Below, in pieces: positions 1 through 12,999 of a stretch of DNA of 64,000 nucleotides (position 1 is the stretch's first letter; each line of letters starts with the position of its first letter). Where the stretch lies: positions 372,001 to 436,000 of the forward strand of contig JBAJFG010000188.1 of the NCBI GenBank assembly GCA_037903475.1, written 5' to 3'. This DNA is from Ancylostoma caninum. Its lineage: Eukaryota; Nematoda; Chromadorea; Rhabditida; Ancylostomatidae. The position numbers and the translations under genes were made by a program. Below the pieces are notes generated by a model. It had not been told where the DNA came from, made no database searches, and saw nothing but the letters and a program-made list of their open reading frames with translations.

Positions 1-2400
1 CACTGCGACGCTACTTCGAATGCTATGAAATATTTAAATATATAATCCACTAATTACTTCATTAAATAATAATAATGTGTGTGGCATCCAGCTCTAGATC
101 TACGTATTTTAGAGAAGAGGCAGCAAACTACTACCTTCTCATTTTCTGGAGACTGCGCTTCTTTCGCAGTCCTTTCTGCTTTGCCATCCTAAGAGTACTA
201 TAGTGATGAAAAGGCTCGGCGGCCATCAGACAAACACTAGCTGTACTCCAAGGAACAGAAAAAAAAAACTCATCGTAGAGAATATCTATTAACAACTAAC
301 AAATTAACAGCATGAATTGTTGATTTTTTTAAGCAAAGACATAGTCCAAATTTGCTTTACACGTGATAGACTGGAGAAACGAAAAAGAAAACCTCCAGGT
401 GAAAGAATACTGGGAGATTCACATATGGCTTTTTGATAGTGTTTTTCTCCTATATGCCGGACTCTTCTTACATTATATCGTTGAGAAACCAGTGATAGAG
501 AAATTTCTGCTCGAAAATTTTCAGCCACCTGAAATAACTCTGCCGTGTCATTTGCTTCCGTTGGAGAAGTATTTTCGTTTCTCATACATTCTGACAATTT
601 TTTTATTTCCCAGAATACGATATCATCAATTCAGTACTAAAAGGGTAACGATGCAGGAGATGCAGGCAGAAAAAAACAATTCTGCCGCTCGCAAAACCCG
701 CATTTTACTTAACCTTAGAATAGAAGAGTTTTGGAAAAAGGAAGGGAAGGTTTTTTTTCAAAAGAAATAGGGGAATTCACTTCAGAATAGGTATTTCTTT
801 TTAGACGACGAATTGAAATAGTATCATAGGAAGTAACGCATCGATTAGTCAAGCTGTCGTGCAAATGGTAATAGTTTTCCTACTAGGGTGGACGGGCTTG
901 AATACCATGCTAAATTCTGAAGTGGACAGCTGCAACATGGGAAAGCAATGAAAACACTGGCAGTTCTTTTCCCAGCCACTATGAAAACAAGCCGTGAAGG
1001 AGGAAGAGGACAGCTGAAAATGCGGGTTTCCATGCAAACTTTGCAAAAACTCTCACGAAAACGGGGATATATCAGCGATTTTTATTGTTATGTGCATGAT
1101 TTTGCGAAAATGGCAAGAAAGATCGATAATTTACAGCTAGAAGACGAGTTTGACGTTGTGAACTTTACTCCCTTTGAAGCTCTGAGATTAAGTTTGGGAA
1201 TCCTTTTGAAGAAGACGAATATAGAAACGAAATCGAAAGCGAAGTGACATTAACAGTTATTTCAATGAAGGAATTTCTTCTCCAAAAAATGAAAGGATGA
1301 CCTGACATGGGGATCAGAGGTTTTTTTTTCACCTGAGTAAAGATACGGACAAATCTGAAAATCTCCAGGGGTGGTGAACTACCGTAAGGGTCTATCCAGA
1401 AAGCCGTAAAAATTCGGCCAGAAAGTGGGGATAATGAAGGTTAAAACAGAAACGATAGTGAAAACTATGACTAGAACGTTTACTCAGAAGTGAAGATCCA
1501 TTGCAAAAACTTACCCAATAGTAATGTTCTGTCCAAATCTGCGACTAAGACTAACACATAAACACAGCTAAAAGCAGCAAAGATTTTCGTAGAAAAGAGG
1601 ATTGCCATGTGGATTTACTCTGTACGCATGAAATCTAGAGAGAAGACGAGAATCCCACGAGGTTCACAAAGAAGACTCACCCGGAAGCAAAGGTAAAATT
1701 TGTAAAGACTTATTCGGAAACAGATTCAGAAGAGGATTGCTTATCTACAAGTGAGAGCAGAAATCACAGAAAAAAATTCCCGGAAAAGAAAAAATTGCCA
1801 TGAGCTCCACTCATGGAGACAAGAGGATGCTCCAAAAATTTAGGACAGAACAGTGAAATCCTTTTGGAAACAAACATTCACGACGAACATTCACCCAAGA
1901 AATGACAGAGAATCCAGGATAACAGTCAGCATGCACTCAGCAAAGACCAAGACAAAAATTATACATGCGACCAAATGATGGTCCAATGTTCATTAATTTA
2001 GTAGGTAGTTAAGGGATAGATTCGAAAATTTGTAGAGTACAAAAAATCCTTATCACGTCCTAAAATCTTTTCCGTCTTTCCCCGAGTGGTGCTTTGCTCT
2101 CTCTCCCCCTCTTTCTCTTTCCTTCTCGGGTATCTAGTTTTTCGACTCAGTAGAAATTGGTTGTATGATTTTGCACAGAAACAAAACAGCTCCACCCAGA
2201 AAGACAAGAATACATGAGTTTAAACATGGAAGACATGAGTTTATTCAAAAAGTGAAAATTTGTTGGGATCTGCTGTGAAAGTTTTCAGAAAAGTAAAGAA
2301 AATAAATGCAAAAAAGAAATCAGGCAGAAATGAAAAATTGATAGCCATTGTAATTGTTGGAGTTTTTATCCGATAACAAGTGATGCTATAGAGCTGTAGA
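1..2400. other. A-rich region with no supportable gene
   Basis: Frames at 363-770 and 948-1247 have lysine-rich, unrecognised translations. No domain, repeat or transposon end was identified apart from the tiny exon-like segment near 500. Confidence 0.5.
472..528 (-). CDS. 57-nt exon-like segment
   Basis: The acceptor GTTATTTCAG and donor AAT/GTAAGA bound VAENFRAEISLSLVSQRYN. It is only 19 codons, with no partner exon established; it could be chance. Confidence 0.2.
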
Positions 2401-2409
2401 AAATACTTC

Positions 2410-5400
2410 GAATAGGGATTAGTTTTGCATAATTCGAGAAAAAAACAAGGAAAATTTCCCTATTCGCTGCTCAGGTTGCTAAGAACACTACAAGGTTTTT
2501 ATCCATTTCCCCCTCCCCCCGTCCGCCCTGTCCCAACCCACCTTGGCGATCCTGGCAAAAACACTGAAATGTTTTTACTCACGCGAGCGGCATTCACATC
2601 AAGGAAATCCCACCAGCAACAGCTTATACGTAACGAGAGCATTGTGATCCATCCTGGAGCGGACTATTTTTCAGAGAACCCCCTACTGCCGGGGCAGCGA
2701 GGATCAGAAAGGAGCGCCGCCGCTGGACGGAACAACCACACCCTTCAAACGTGGTGTGTGACAATGATGATGTGAGAAAGCGGCAGAAATTACGTCGGCT
2801 GTCATGGTTTCGGCCAGCGTTTCAACAAAGGGCGACCAAAAATCAGCTGGGCACCGCGCGGTGGCGTGGATCGACGTGGACTCGCACATATGAGAGGGGT
2901 TTCTCAGGACTGCAAGCTTACACCACTACGCGGCTATACTACGGGCGAGCAGGGTATTGTTTTCCTTTCTGGGATAATAGCAGAGACTAGTGTTTGACGG
3001 AGGGCGCTAGCAGCTGATGTCTGGTGCTAGCATCCTGGCGCTGGGGCGGAAAAACATGCTAATCTTAGTGGATGACGGAGCGACTCCAAGTTAGGAAGTA
3101 CCGACGCTGTCGAGGTCTGAAGTCAGGGGATCCTGAACCTTGATCCCGGAATTCCACAAACGGAAACGTAGCCGTTGCCAACGGAAACACCCGGGCGGCA
3201 ACCATAAATAGCAGGAAACGCGTGGGATGCTTTAGGATGCAGAACATTCGTACGATTCACCGACAGATGTAGGTTGTCGCTGACCTGTCGCCGGTCCACG
3301 AGACGACAAATCAATCTCGACTCCGCCCCAATTGGCTTCTCTCAGCGACCGTGATTCTAACGACTATAAACGACCTTGCACGTCATTCATTCATTCCAAC
3401 ATTCCAGTTGATGAGTTCCCAAACAGAACGGGAATACCTCATGAAATGAAATTTCCATATATGGTGGGGGCTCAGCCGGCTTACCAGAAACCTATGGCGT
3501 CATCTGTGACGCATGGGAATTGGCCCGGATCGTCGAGAATGTGATTATCGATCTATCACTGTGGGTATATGGGCTGCGTCATCCACGCATTACGCATGGG
3601 TTGCTCAAGTGGCGCATTGCTATCCTAAAACCCGAAAATAATCATGGAATTTCAAGGCATTAGACTTTGAATGGTCGAATGGAATGCTTCGGAGGTACAC
3701 CATACAGTTTGAACTTAACAAAATTTATTACATTACACCACTTTACATTGACCTAATAACCTGGCTAAAGGTAAATTCTTTGCTTGACTTGACTCATTGA
3801 CTTGACTTTGACCTGGTTTGGCTAATACCCATGCGAAAAGGAGCCAGTATGCTCTCCAAATCTTTACCCTCTTTCGAAAGGAGGATGACTTAAATCACAC
3901 TCAGGCCATATATCTTTGGAGCTTTTTATTCTTGGGTGCTGGAAAATACAAAAATAAGGTTTTCTTCTGAACGAAAATCTTATTATATACACCGCATCTA
4001 GTTAAAAGGAAATAATGTAAAAAAATTACCGATGAAAATTACTGGAGACTAGTGGTCCGTCTTGCAAGTTCCACATAAATGTAGGAGGAGAGCATAAGCA
4101 AGATTTGCCCAAAATTGCAACCAAGCTTGAACAAAATCTCCAGTTGAGTGCGGAAGAGCACAAATCACTCGGAGCTTAGAAAGACTGTCCAGAAACCCTC
4201 GAAATCTCTCCGAGCACATGACTTAACGGGGATTTCCTGGATTTTATCCGGTCTCATAGTGGAATAATGTCAACAGAGAAAACACAAACAATGTTTTTTC
4301 CTCCATCTGTATCGGAATACATTCGACTCAAAACGAAAAAATAAGATTCAGCAGTTGTTGATACCCTGATTTCAGAGAACTTGTGGGCTGGCACATCGTC
4401 GAGTAGAAGTATTACCTAAGATGAAAGAAGGTGGTCTAGGCTTTTGTTGCAGTACATATTTCTGCAAAAGTAATCAAACCTTGCAGGCCTAAGAACCAAA
4501 AATAGAAAATCATAACCGTAGTAATCCCATGCTAATCACAAAGTTGTGATAAGATAGCAGCCACAGAACACACAAAACAAACAAAACTTACACCAGAATT
4601 GAAATGGCGCACGATTATTGCATTCGAATCCAGTAGACGTCATTTCTGAGAACATACAGGCTGTAATAGTGGTCAGGGTTTCTGAATCATTTCCGCAAAG
4701 TCCACTATCTGAGTCTCCTTAGAGGGCATCTACCAGGTTCACGGGAAACCTCTCCAAAACTTTTGGAAATATTTTTATTAGAAAACTAGATGGAATGAGG
4801 GGATTGACAAAGAGAATATTAAACTACTACATTCCCTGATACATTCCGAAGAGGTGTGCAAGTCTAGGGATCAGCGGTGTTCCAAACATGCCTCAAAATG
4901 CTGAAGGCACTTTTGGGGCATCTCCCGTTTCGAGCTGGTCACCTCGGCGGGCACTGGAGACAGTAACATTACTAGCGCAACCAATGAAACTCTCTCCACA
5001 TATATATCACAACTCTTTCAATCCGTTCTGCTCGAATCTGAGGGATATGAGGTTTCAGAGGTATTAATTTTTAGACAAAACCCCCATGTTGCAAGGCTGT
5101 ACATAGGGATGCTGCACTCTAGACAGTCAGGTATAGAAACTGGCTGGAGCTGCCAAAGGAAAAGAAAGGACAGTAAAGATTAGTAAGGACAGTAACGCGT
5201 TGCCTCACCCATTTTTTCAAAGCTGATCTACACCTTTTTTATGAAGAGGTATAACATAAACCAAAGGAGCTGCTCTGGGACACCGTACCCTGCGTTCCCT
5301 ATTTCCCTCTCCAGGTCTTCTCTAAGCATACTTCGGTCTGCCTTCATGAGGACATCTTGTGAAAGCAAGAATTTCCCAAAAATATTATAACAATGCCAAA
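2410..5400. other. no gene recognised
   Basis: 2.4-3.6 kb is more GC-rich and has several overlapping short frames on both strands (for example 2425-2775), typical of a decayed repeat rather than a gene. 3.6-5.4 kb shows no structure I can name. Confidence 0.5.
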
Positions 5401-5429
5401 TTTGGGGCGTTGTCGATCTCTATGACTGC

Positions 5430-5690
5430 CAGAAAATGCCGCATACTTTGGGCTGAACAAAAACTGAATAATTTTGCCACTTTAATTAGGAATTTAGGGA
5501 ACAGTTTGAAAATCCACATTCCGAGAATGAGAATGTCATTAGGCTCTTCTTCTCTAACAACACTGTATTGGTTTCTAGTGTCGGAACATTCGAGTTTTCC
5601 AGTGATTCGAAATATTGATTATTCGAAAGCAAAGTAACAAAATTATTTGGTTTTTATTCGGTCCCAAGTATTGTACCTCGCCAATAATGA
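5430..5690. repeat. dispersed repeat shared with 45.4-45.75 kb
   Basis: Shared blocks include TTAGG.AACA.TT.AAA, CGAGAATGAG, TTCGAGT.TTCCA and TTTCGGTCCCAAGT (TATTCGGTCCCAAGT here). At 45.4-45.7 kb the arms are inverted on each other, so the family is probably a foldback. Confidence 0.45.
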
Positions 5691-5726
5691 GATTATGGAG
5701 TGGATTGTATAAGTTATTGCATAAAA

Positions 5727-6152
5727 TCACAATAAAAATAAAATTATATGGAAAGTTCGGATAGAGTTTTCTCTCCAGAAAATCCGCCACATTGATCTGT
5801 CGTATTGTTTTCTAATGATGAAAAGTGAGAGGTGCTGCAGCCTGTAGAGTGAAAAGCCTCCCTTCAGCCAACAGCGGGTTGATGCGAATATCTTGTTGTC
5901 TATTAAATAAGCAATAGCTGAGAAGAAGCGCTGCTTTGAAACTTCTGAGTTTTTAAATGACAACAACTTACATGTGGATTCAACCTCTTGGTTAAAATTG
6001 ACTGCTTGGCTGCACTTGTGTACTGTATACTTGTCAATTTCAGCGATCTGTTCAGAGTCGCATATATTAACATTTTCTAGCCTTTGTCTTGAACAGCGTA
6101 TTGAAATAAATAAAATAAAATAAATAAATAAATTTGTGAACCTGAAGGTCAT
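5727..6152 (-). CDS. 141-codon ORF, doubtful
   Basis: It begins at a hydrophobic stretch (LFIYFILFISIRCS) that comes from an AAAT-type microsatellite, followed by a Cys-containing region of unknown type. No splice or family support was found. Confidence 0.15.
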   Translation of the reverse strand: MTFRFTNLFIYFILFISIRCSRQRLENVNICDSEQIAEIDKYTVHKCSQAVNFNQEVESTCKLLSFKNSEVSKQRFFSAIAYLIDNKIFASTRCWLKGGFSLYRLQHLSLFIIRKQYDRSMWRIFWRENSIRTFHIILFLL

Positions 6153-7409
6153 ATCACCTGAAGGTTACTCATAGTTCATATGTAGCATATGTACATGTGT
6201 AGACAGAGAGTTTCACTAACCTACATGGGTGGAGAAGATGAAAGCTATCTAGCTTGATGAAGTGATTGCTTATTAAAGGTGATATGAACAATACAAACGT
6301 CCAATGTTCCTGGGATTTCTGTATTAACCGGTTTCGGAGCTTGAACTCTGTAGACCGAAAGTGCAGGTCCTGGGCACAGACCCTTTGATCATGACATTTT
6401 CATGGCAGTGCAGTGCACTCAATAAATTTTACAGCTACGTTAGTCGTAAACGATATTTCCGATCGTGTGTTTTTCTGTTATTCTTAATCCCGTGAGATTT
6501 TCAGTTTGCTACTTGTTCAAAATCATGTATCGACTAATAACTAAGAGCACAGTAACTGCAGAAGAGCCGATCTTGTCTCAAAATTGTTAAATATGAGCTT
6601 GCCCCTTCCAAGAGAGTGTACGCAAAAAAAATAAATCTGCGAATGTGAAAAATGTGTTCAACCATGTTGCCAATTACAATGTCATACACCTATATCTACG
6701 CTATATGTACGCTTGATCACCGAAGTCATCGAAAGTGCAACGAACACTCTCAATCAACGGTAAATTCAAAGGTCAACCACCCACCAATGGCCTTGAATCA
6801 ACGTCGAGAACTTTTGTTCACGGGTTGACGGAATTTTGCTGGCGCATTTCTCAATTCGTGATAAGTTTCATACATAGACCTTTTCTCAAAATTACACATT
6901 TTTTCAAGTGAAAAGAAATTTCAATTTTTGCGTTTCGAAGTAGGAAAGCCTATTTCAACCGTGAATTTGGCCATGTTCATCTGCTCTCCAGTAAACATTT
7001 CCTCATGTCAGTTGGGGAGACGTGCTTATGGTGACGACTTGAAATTGCAGCGACAGGCAACATTGGGAATGATGCATGGCTTGTTCTGTTCCATGGCGCT
7101 GAGTGGAGAACATCGAAAGACTAACCCGATAGTGACAACTTTGCGAGGAAATCAGTCATGATAGGCTAGTATAATGAAAAGGAAGGATAGTGGTGGACGG
7201 GTCAAATTTTCCTTCACAAAAGTACTGGCTGGGAAATGAAAATACTGAACAAAGCTAGTGTTTTGATACTTTTCATTAAGTTGCTTTAAAACTTTTGTTG
7301 GATTCTTTCAGAAATCTATAATTATCCCCAGGTGCTGTAGTATAAAATCTTGAAGTAGAAATTGGCTTGTAGAGCGAATCCTGCTCTATTTTCATGCTGG
7401 TGTAGAATA

Positions 7410-7948
7410 CAGGGGGGGCCATAAGTTATTGTACAACGTTTGCTCATTTATTTCTCCACCAGCAACACATGGATTATCCTGCTCTTTTCGCTGCCGAATA
7501 GAGCAGGGATCAAAGTATCTTACAGTTAAAACCCGGTTTCCCGGGAGAGTTTTGCTTTGGAGCAGTTGGACTTAGAACAGGTTTTTGAAAAAAGCGGGTT
7601 GATGTGGAAATTTTTTACGAAAAATCCACCAAATCTCTAAAGTGGGGTGTACTGCTTAGATGCATCTTAAAGAGCAAAGAATGCTCTTTCTAAAAATATC
7701 AAACTGTTTTTGTGGCTGTTTTGCTCGGAAATTGCGGGCAGAGTTAGTGCATTTTGCGGCACCGAAAGTCTGCAATGAATGTTTCCGATAAACTTTTTTC
7801 GTTATCTTGGAAGTATCCAGGAGGTTTTTGTGATCAAAAGATAGAGCAAATCCAGCTCTATTAAACAGTGCCTAGTGCGGCAAAAAATATTTTACTACTG
7901 CGGAGAAATGGGCCAGCAAACGTTGTACAATAACTTATGGCCCCCCTG
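7410..7948. mobile_element. 539-bp MITE with TA duplication
   Basis: Near-perfect 34-35-bp inverted ends begin CAGGGGGGCCATAAGTTATT and continue GTACAACGTTTGCT. TA dinucleotides flank both sides (7408-7409 and 7949-7950). No transposase is encoded. The ends suggest a Tc1/mariner-mobilised element. Confidence 0.85.
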
Positions 7949-10845
7949 TATGTGCATCCCATTTAAGAGGTGGAAAACACCCACAAAATTACGATATTTC
8001 CACTTTCCCGTTCTTTGCGTGACTTTTCATTGGGAGTGCAAACAGTTTGGTCCAAAATACCTTTTGTACATTTAGCGCTGTACCCAATATCGACTCCACT
8101 ATCAAGCTCTGGCTAAGCAGCTTCAGTTCTAGAAAAATGCCGACAAGCATTTTTTTATAGCATTTTCTTCGTTTTCTTTTTTAAAGTTTTTCTCAGATGA
8201 TCCGGTTAGTCCTGCTCTTTCGGAGAAATACACTAAACATTGTCTATACCTATTCGGCCCGGAAATCCACAGATGCTTTGCTAGAAAAAAAAAACGCTCG
8301 AGATAACCAGAAGTTTACTTTCTCCGCTTCGCTGCCAAAATCTGCCGAAATCTCAGGACCTACCTCGAATTTCACCAATTTTTATTGAAAACGACCGAGA
8401 TAACACATTCTCTAGGAAGTCGGCTTTTGTGTGCCACCTTTCCCAACTCCGCAAGCGCTTACTTCGCAAGGAAAAAATCGCCAAGCATGACTACTCAGAA
8501 ACGGCAGCCTCCAATCTCTACGGTTTCTTCGGTTCACAGTTTGTCCCGTTTATTTTTGTGGAATAGTGATCTCTACTACTCACAGGAGTTGCACCTTGTC
8601 AAGGTTGTTCGGTAAAATTGTGGAAAAAATAAAGTCGTGCAAAAAACAGTCGATTCTTTTGCACTTACCCAACATTATATTTAAAACGACATGGCTCAGA
8701 GACAGGTAATAGTGAGAGATTGCGAGAAGCGTTGAGATTGATGGCACAACTATGATCATAAACGTTTTTGGTAGTTGCCAGTCTTATTCTTAAGTCAACA
8801 TCCAAGATGTGAAACTAGCTTCTGCTTAATATGTTGAATTGTGCTACAGCCTGCTCGAAAATGTCGAAACATAAGTCAAACATCAAATCCTCGCGAACGA
8901 ATTTGAAAGAATGTTGAAAATCCCGCCTTTAGGCACTGTTTGTAAGCTGTCGAGGCAGTGATACATTGTTGACGTTAAATTCTGAAGAAGACATAGCATG
9001 CCGATAGCCCGCAATCTCAACAAAAATAAAGTCATTAAAAACTCCATTCGATCAAATTATAAGACGTAAGTTTAGCTCTAGTGGTGAACGGCAATCGATT
9101 AGCCGTTTCTTCCTTGTTAACGCTACAAATAGCAACATTATGGAGCGGGTCTAACGAGAATGTAGTTGCGTTAAGTTCACAACAATAGCAGCGACACCAC
9201 GACGAAGGTCAAGGGTTGCAAGAGTTTAGCAGCGGTACTAAACACCATTAAATGGTTTCCAAGGGAGAAGTACTCTGGTAAAGCGCTGATCTTATGACTG
9301 TTCACGGAGCCGAGGATACCTGTCAAACGCGCGTTTACTGAAGGTTCCTCGAATCGGCACTCGCCTATTAACAACTGACAATTGCTGAAAGACCATGAGT
9401 TGTATGAGAAGAAAATCAGAAGAAAAAAGTGCAAACAAATGGACTTCCTGACAGTTTGGCAGTTCTTTGACGTCACAAGTGACTAGATAGGTTTGGTCAA
9501 CTATTGTATCGACCTCCTTTCTTTATCTCGGCGTACCTTCTACAAGACGACGGATTCACTCGAAGGCAGGGGCCCACTTCATTCTCGTGTTTGGGCTGAT
9601 AGCAGATTTTGCATCTCCTCGATACGCTGATTCCGGCGGTATAAGCAAATCTTCTTAAGACGGTCTCTGACCCGGTTTTCCGGCACAGGGTCTGTAACAG
9701 TTTGCTAACCAGAGTTAATGTGTGAAGCCGTTGATCTTATCGATTGAACAAGCTAGGACTCGTTAGCAAACACTGCCGTGGCGGGGAACCAGCACAGCTT
9801 GGAGCGATCTGCCTCCAGGTTCCAGGACATAGTGAGCTCGACCCTTTCAAAAATGAGTCAAAAACTCGTCATGCCCCGCTCATGCACATTACTGGACATA
9901 ACATGGCAAGAAGGTCCGGAATATGTGGATACCTCCAACACCCGAAACGAGATGGAGGCATCAACATATTCTAGATCAACATATTCATCTGCCCTTAGGG
10001 AGAAAAGCACAACAACTTTGGAGCACAAAAATATGCAGCAAAATAGCAATTGAAAACCGTACGTCACTTTCTCCGGCTACCTTTGTACCATTACAATATC
10101 ATTCGTATTGATTATTCTCTTCTGCATCACCCAGGTTGGTAGATGGAATAGTTTTGGGCCTTAGGTAGGTAGTATAGTTTAGGATCTAGTGTTTTGATGG
10201 TGAAAACCCCGTTAAGTGGTGCAAAACCCGCTTATGATTGAATCAGACGTAAATCCGCAAAGATCGTTCCAAGCTCATCTTGTAATCTCCAAACGGAATT
10301 AGACAACTACCACTGTTTCCATCAAGTACGCTGATGTCATCCGCACCGAATAATGACGCTCACTGTCAGTGTCAGTGCGGACGATATATCACAATATCAT
10401 TCTGAGCTCCGTGCATCCAAATTGCCACTGTACACAATATTTTCAAAACAACGTGAATTTTGTTTAGCCCGAAGAGCTGCAAGTAGCATTAGTTATATGG
10501 CATCTGCACTTCATCAAAAATCACCCATCGCACATCCAGACAACTGATGCTCTAATAAACACCCTTTTTGTCAGAGCTGCAAAAATGCTTTCCACGAGCA
10601 CAACTGGTAAATGATGTGATCTTAATGAACATGCTCAATGATATCAATAAGAAGTTAGTGCTCAATAGACTACATGATAGACAATAATGACGGTTCATCT
10701 TCGTTTGCACGTACGTATATGTACTTAGATGAAGAATTTGCAATCTGACGTCCAGTTTCCTGGTTTGTTTTTCTTGGCTCATGCTGCGAGTATTGAAGTG
10801 AGCAAATTTATCCTTCATTCTTCAAAAATATTCAAATATGGTCTA

Positions 10846-11075
10846 TTAGCAGACAGAGGACGCCTCGTTCAACTTTGTCCGCTATTACGACCGCATTTGT
10901 TCAATCGATAGGAGGACGCAGCAGGATGCGTGTGTAAAGATATTTTAGCAAATAGCAGCAGGACGACACAAAATAGAAGGAATCACAGCGGAAACATGCC
11001 AGAAAAGTGTATAAGCTTGATCACTTAGCCAACCGGCGCCTCTGCCTGATCCGACTTTGACCGCAATTACGACTT
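10846..11075. mobile_element. foldback MITE, family shared with 58.6 kb
   Basis: The left arm has TTTGTCCGCTATTACGAC and the right arm GACTTTGACCGCAATTACGAC as imperfect inverted copies. The middle carries AGGAATCACA..AAAAGTGTA. The same layout occurs at 58617-58835. Confidence 0.6.
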
Positions 11076-11290
11076 CATCACTGTGTTGGCTCAGGCTTTT
11101 TTTCAAACTTTTCCAGTATCCAGCACCTTTTCACAGGTGTGGACTGGATGTCATTCTTACTATGTATAGGCGTCGGCGCAGTTCTCACCCAGGTGGGCAC
11201 CTCTTCCTTAACATCGTTCTCAATATCGGTTTCCGTCTTCCTCTTCACGTTCAGTGAATTCGATTGACTGCGACTGTCTCATTTCAGAGG

Positions 11291-11489
11291 ACCTGCACAC
11301 CTCTCGCATACTGGGGGACCCGTTCTTCAGCATATTCAACACATCACTCAAACAGACCTATTACAGGAATACGTACCTCTCCCGTGACATCTTCCTCACT
11401 ACAGGCTGTCAGCGCGATCCTACACAGCTGTGCAACCAGATCCCACTATATTCCACTGTACCGCGCTTCGCAGCTATCTTGGAATAAAA
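11291..11489 (+). CDS. exon-like ORF of unknown family
   Basis: After CTCATTTCAG the frame DLHTSRILGDPFFSIFNTSL continues KQTYYRNTYLSRDIFLTTGC and ends FAAILE with TAA. Upstream, after CCTTTTCACAG, a hydrophobic stretch VDWMSFLLCIGVGAVLTQ with a CAG/GTGGGC donor might be an earlier membrane exon. Function not recognised. Confidence 0.35.
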
Positions 11490-11685
11490 CAGCTGTCATC
11501 CAAGGTGAAAATAAAAATTTGCACATTTTTCGTTCATAACTCGGTACGCTGAGCATCGTGATTCTCCTGGTAATAGCAGGATCTTTTGCAGAAACACACG
11601 CATCAAATGCAAACTAATTTTACGTACGATTTGCGCTAAAGATTACGGTTCCACCCATGTAGGTTGTGGAGATTTGCAATCCTTC

Positions 11686-11888
11686 TCAAGAATTACTGGA
11701 AGATGAATCACTGGATGGTTGGTCGGATTCGGTTCCGCAATTGTGACACGACGGCTGACAATTGGGTAGCATCCATTTTAGATTATTTTCACACTCGTTG
11801 TTTCTTGCCCATTCTGCGCATAATTCGTGCTTATCGCAGCAGCTGCTTTCGGCGCCGTTCCCGCAGCTCAGAAAGTTTTGCCTGACTG
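11686..11888 (-). CDS. C-terminal exon with ShK (ShKT) domain
   Basis: After a TGTTTCAG acceptor the exon runs about 67 residues to a TGA. It holds a six-cysteine ShKT pattern: SSCCDKHELCAEWARNNEC, then NLKWMLPNC, then CHNC, followed by a Ser-rich tail. This fold is very common in nematode secreted proteins, both alone and attached to tyrosinases or astacins. It needs one nucleotide from an upstream exon, which was not identified. A hydrophobic stretch SLLIFVCASPLLY lies just upstream in the same frame but would have to be joined without an intron. Not a toxin call; the domain name is structural. Confidence 0.75.
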
Positions 11889-12239
11889 CTGAAACATACC
11901 CCGTGCTTACACTAAAATTTCTCAAATCACCCTGCTCTGTTTGGTAGAGTAACGGGGAAGCGCACACAAAAATCAACAGAGAGCTTTTGAAAGCTATTAG
12001 ATTTTACCGTCTAAGCTTGACCTTGGCATCACAAATGACTCAATCGTCGAGAGCTCATGGCTAAGCGCTTTACAGCTTTATATGTAGATTAGCTGCAGTA
12101 TTCGGCTTCGCTCGGGTGTTTTACTACCTTGGCTACATCACACTGCTGAAGCCATTTACTACCACCGATAAATTCATTGAAATCTCCATAATTTTGGTGA
12201 TCAGCATGTTAACGAAGCTCAGATGACCCTTTCCCATCG

Positions 12240-12660
12240 ACTTGTGGGCGAAAAGTTAGCAAAGCTATTTCGCTGACATTTAATCAATGTATTCGTACAG
12301 ATTAGTTGTCATATGCATACTCAGCGTGTCAAGGAACCCCAGAGGAGATGTCTTGACCGCTTCATTGGGCGGAAGAGCCAAAAATCAATAAAATCGATAA
12401 ATCGATATTTCATGCGAAATGGTTGTCATATTCGTGTTTAGCGTATTGAGAAACCCCAGCAGACATGACTATGTCCGTCCTCGGGCGGAAATGAGAAAAA
12501 TCGATGAAATCAATAAATCAATATTTCTTGCAAAATGGTAGTCATATTCGTATTCTACGTATTGAGAAACCACAGAAGACATATCCCCACCGACCCTTGG
12601 GCAGAAATAACGAAAAATCGACATAATCGATATAATCGATAAATCAATCAATAATTCCAG
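12240..12660. repeat. ~124-bp tandem repeat, three units
   Basis: Each unit carries TTGTCATATTCGT or a variant, then GTATTGAGAAACC, a CCC..GGGCGGAA block and a run of ATCGATAAATC motifs. One further unit occurs at 50,655-50,778, next to the truncated family A end. Confidence 0.75.
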
Positions 12661-12999
12661 ATGCAAAGTTGCCTATAACCTCCGCCGGCCTCCAAAGAAC
12701 CTACATGCAAAATTTAGTCCCAATCGGTTCACCCTCCGCGATTTAAAAACTCTGACTTCTATATACTAGCGCCCCTTCGGGACGCTAGAAAGTGGGGTGG
12801 GGCAGCCACTTGAGGCATGTGCAAAAGCTCCACACGTGCAAAATGCTTAGAAAATTAGCAAATAAGCAAAATTAATCATTAACTGAGCTCAAATTCAAAA
12901 ACCTTCTTATAAGTTACATATAAGAGAAGCAGAACAAATCTTCCAATGGGCCCAAACATGAAGTCCTTCTTATGAGTTGAGTATGCGAATGAGAAGTTC

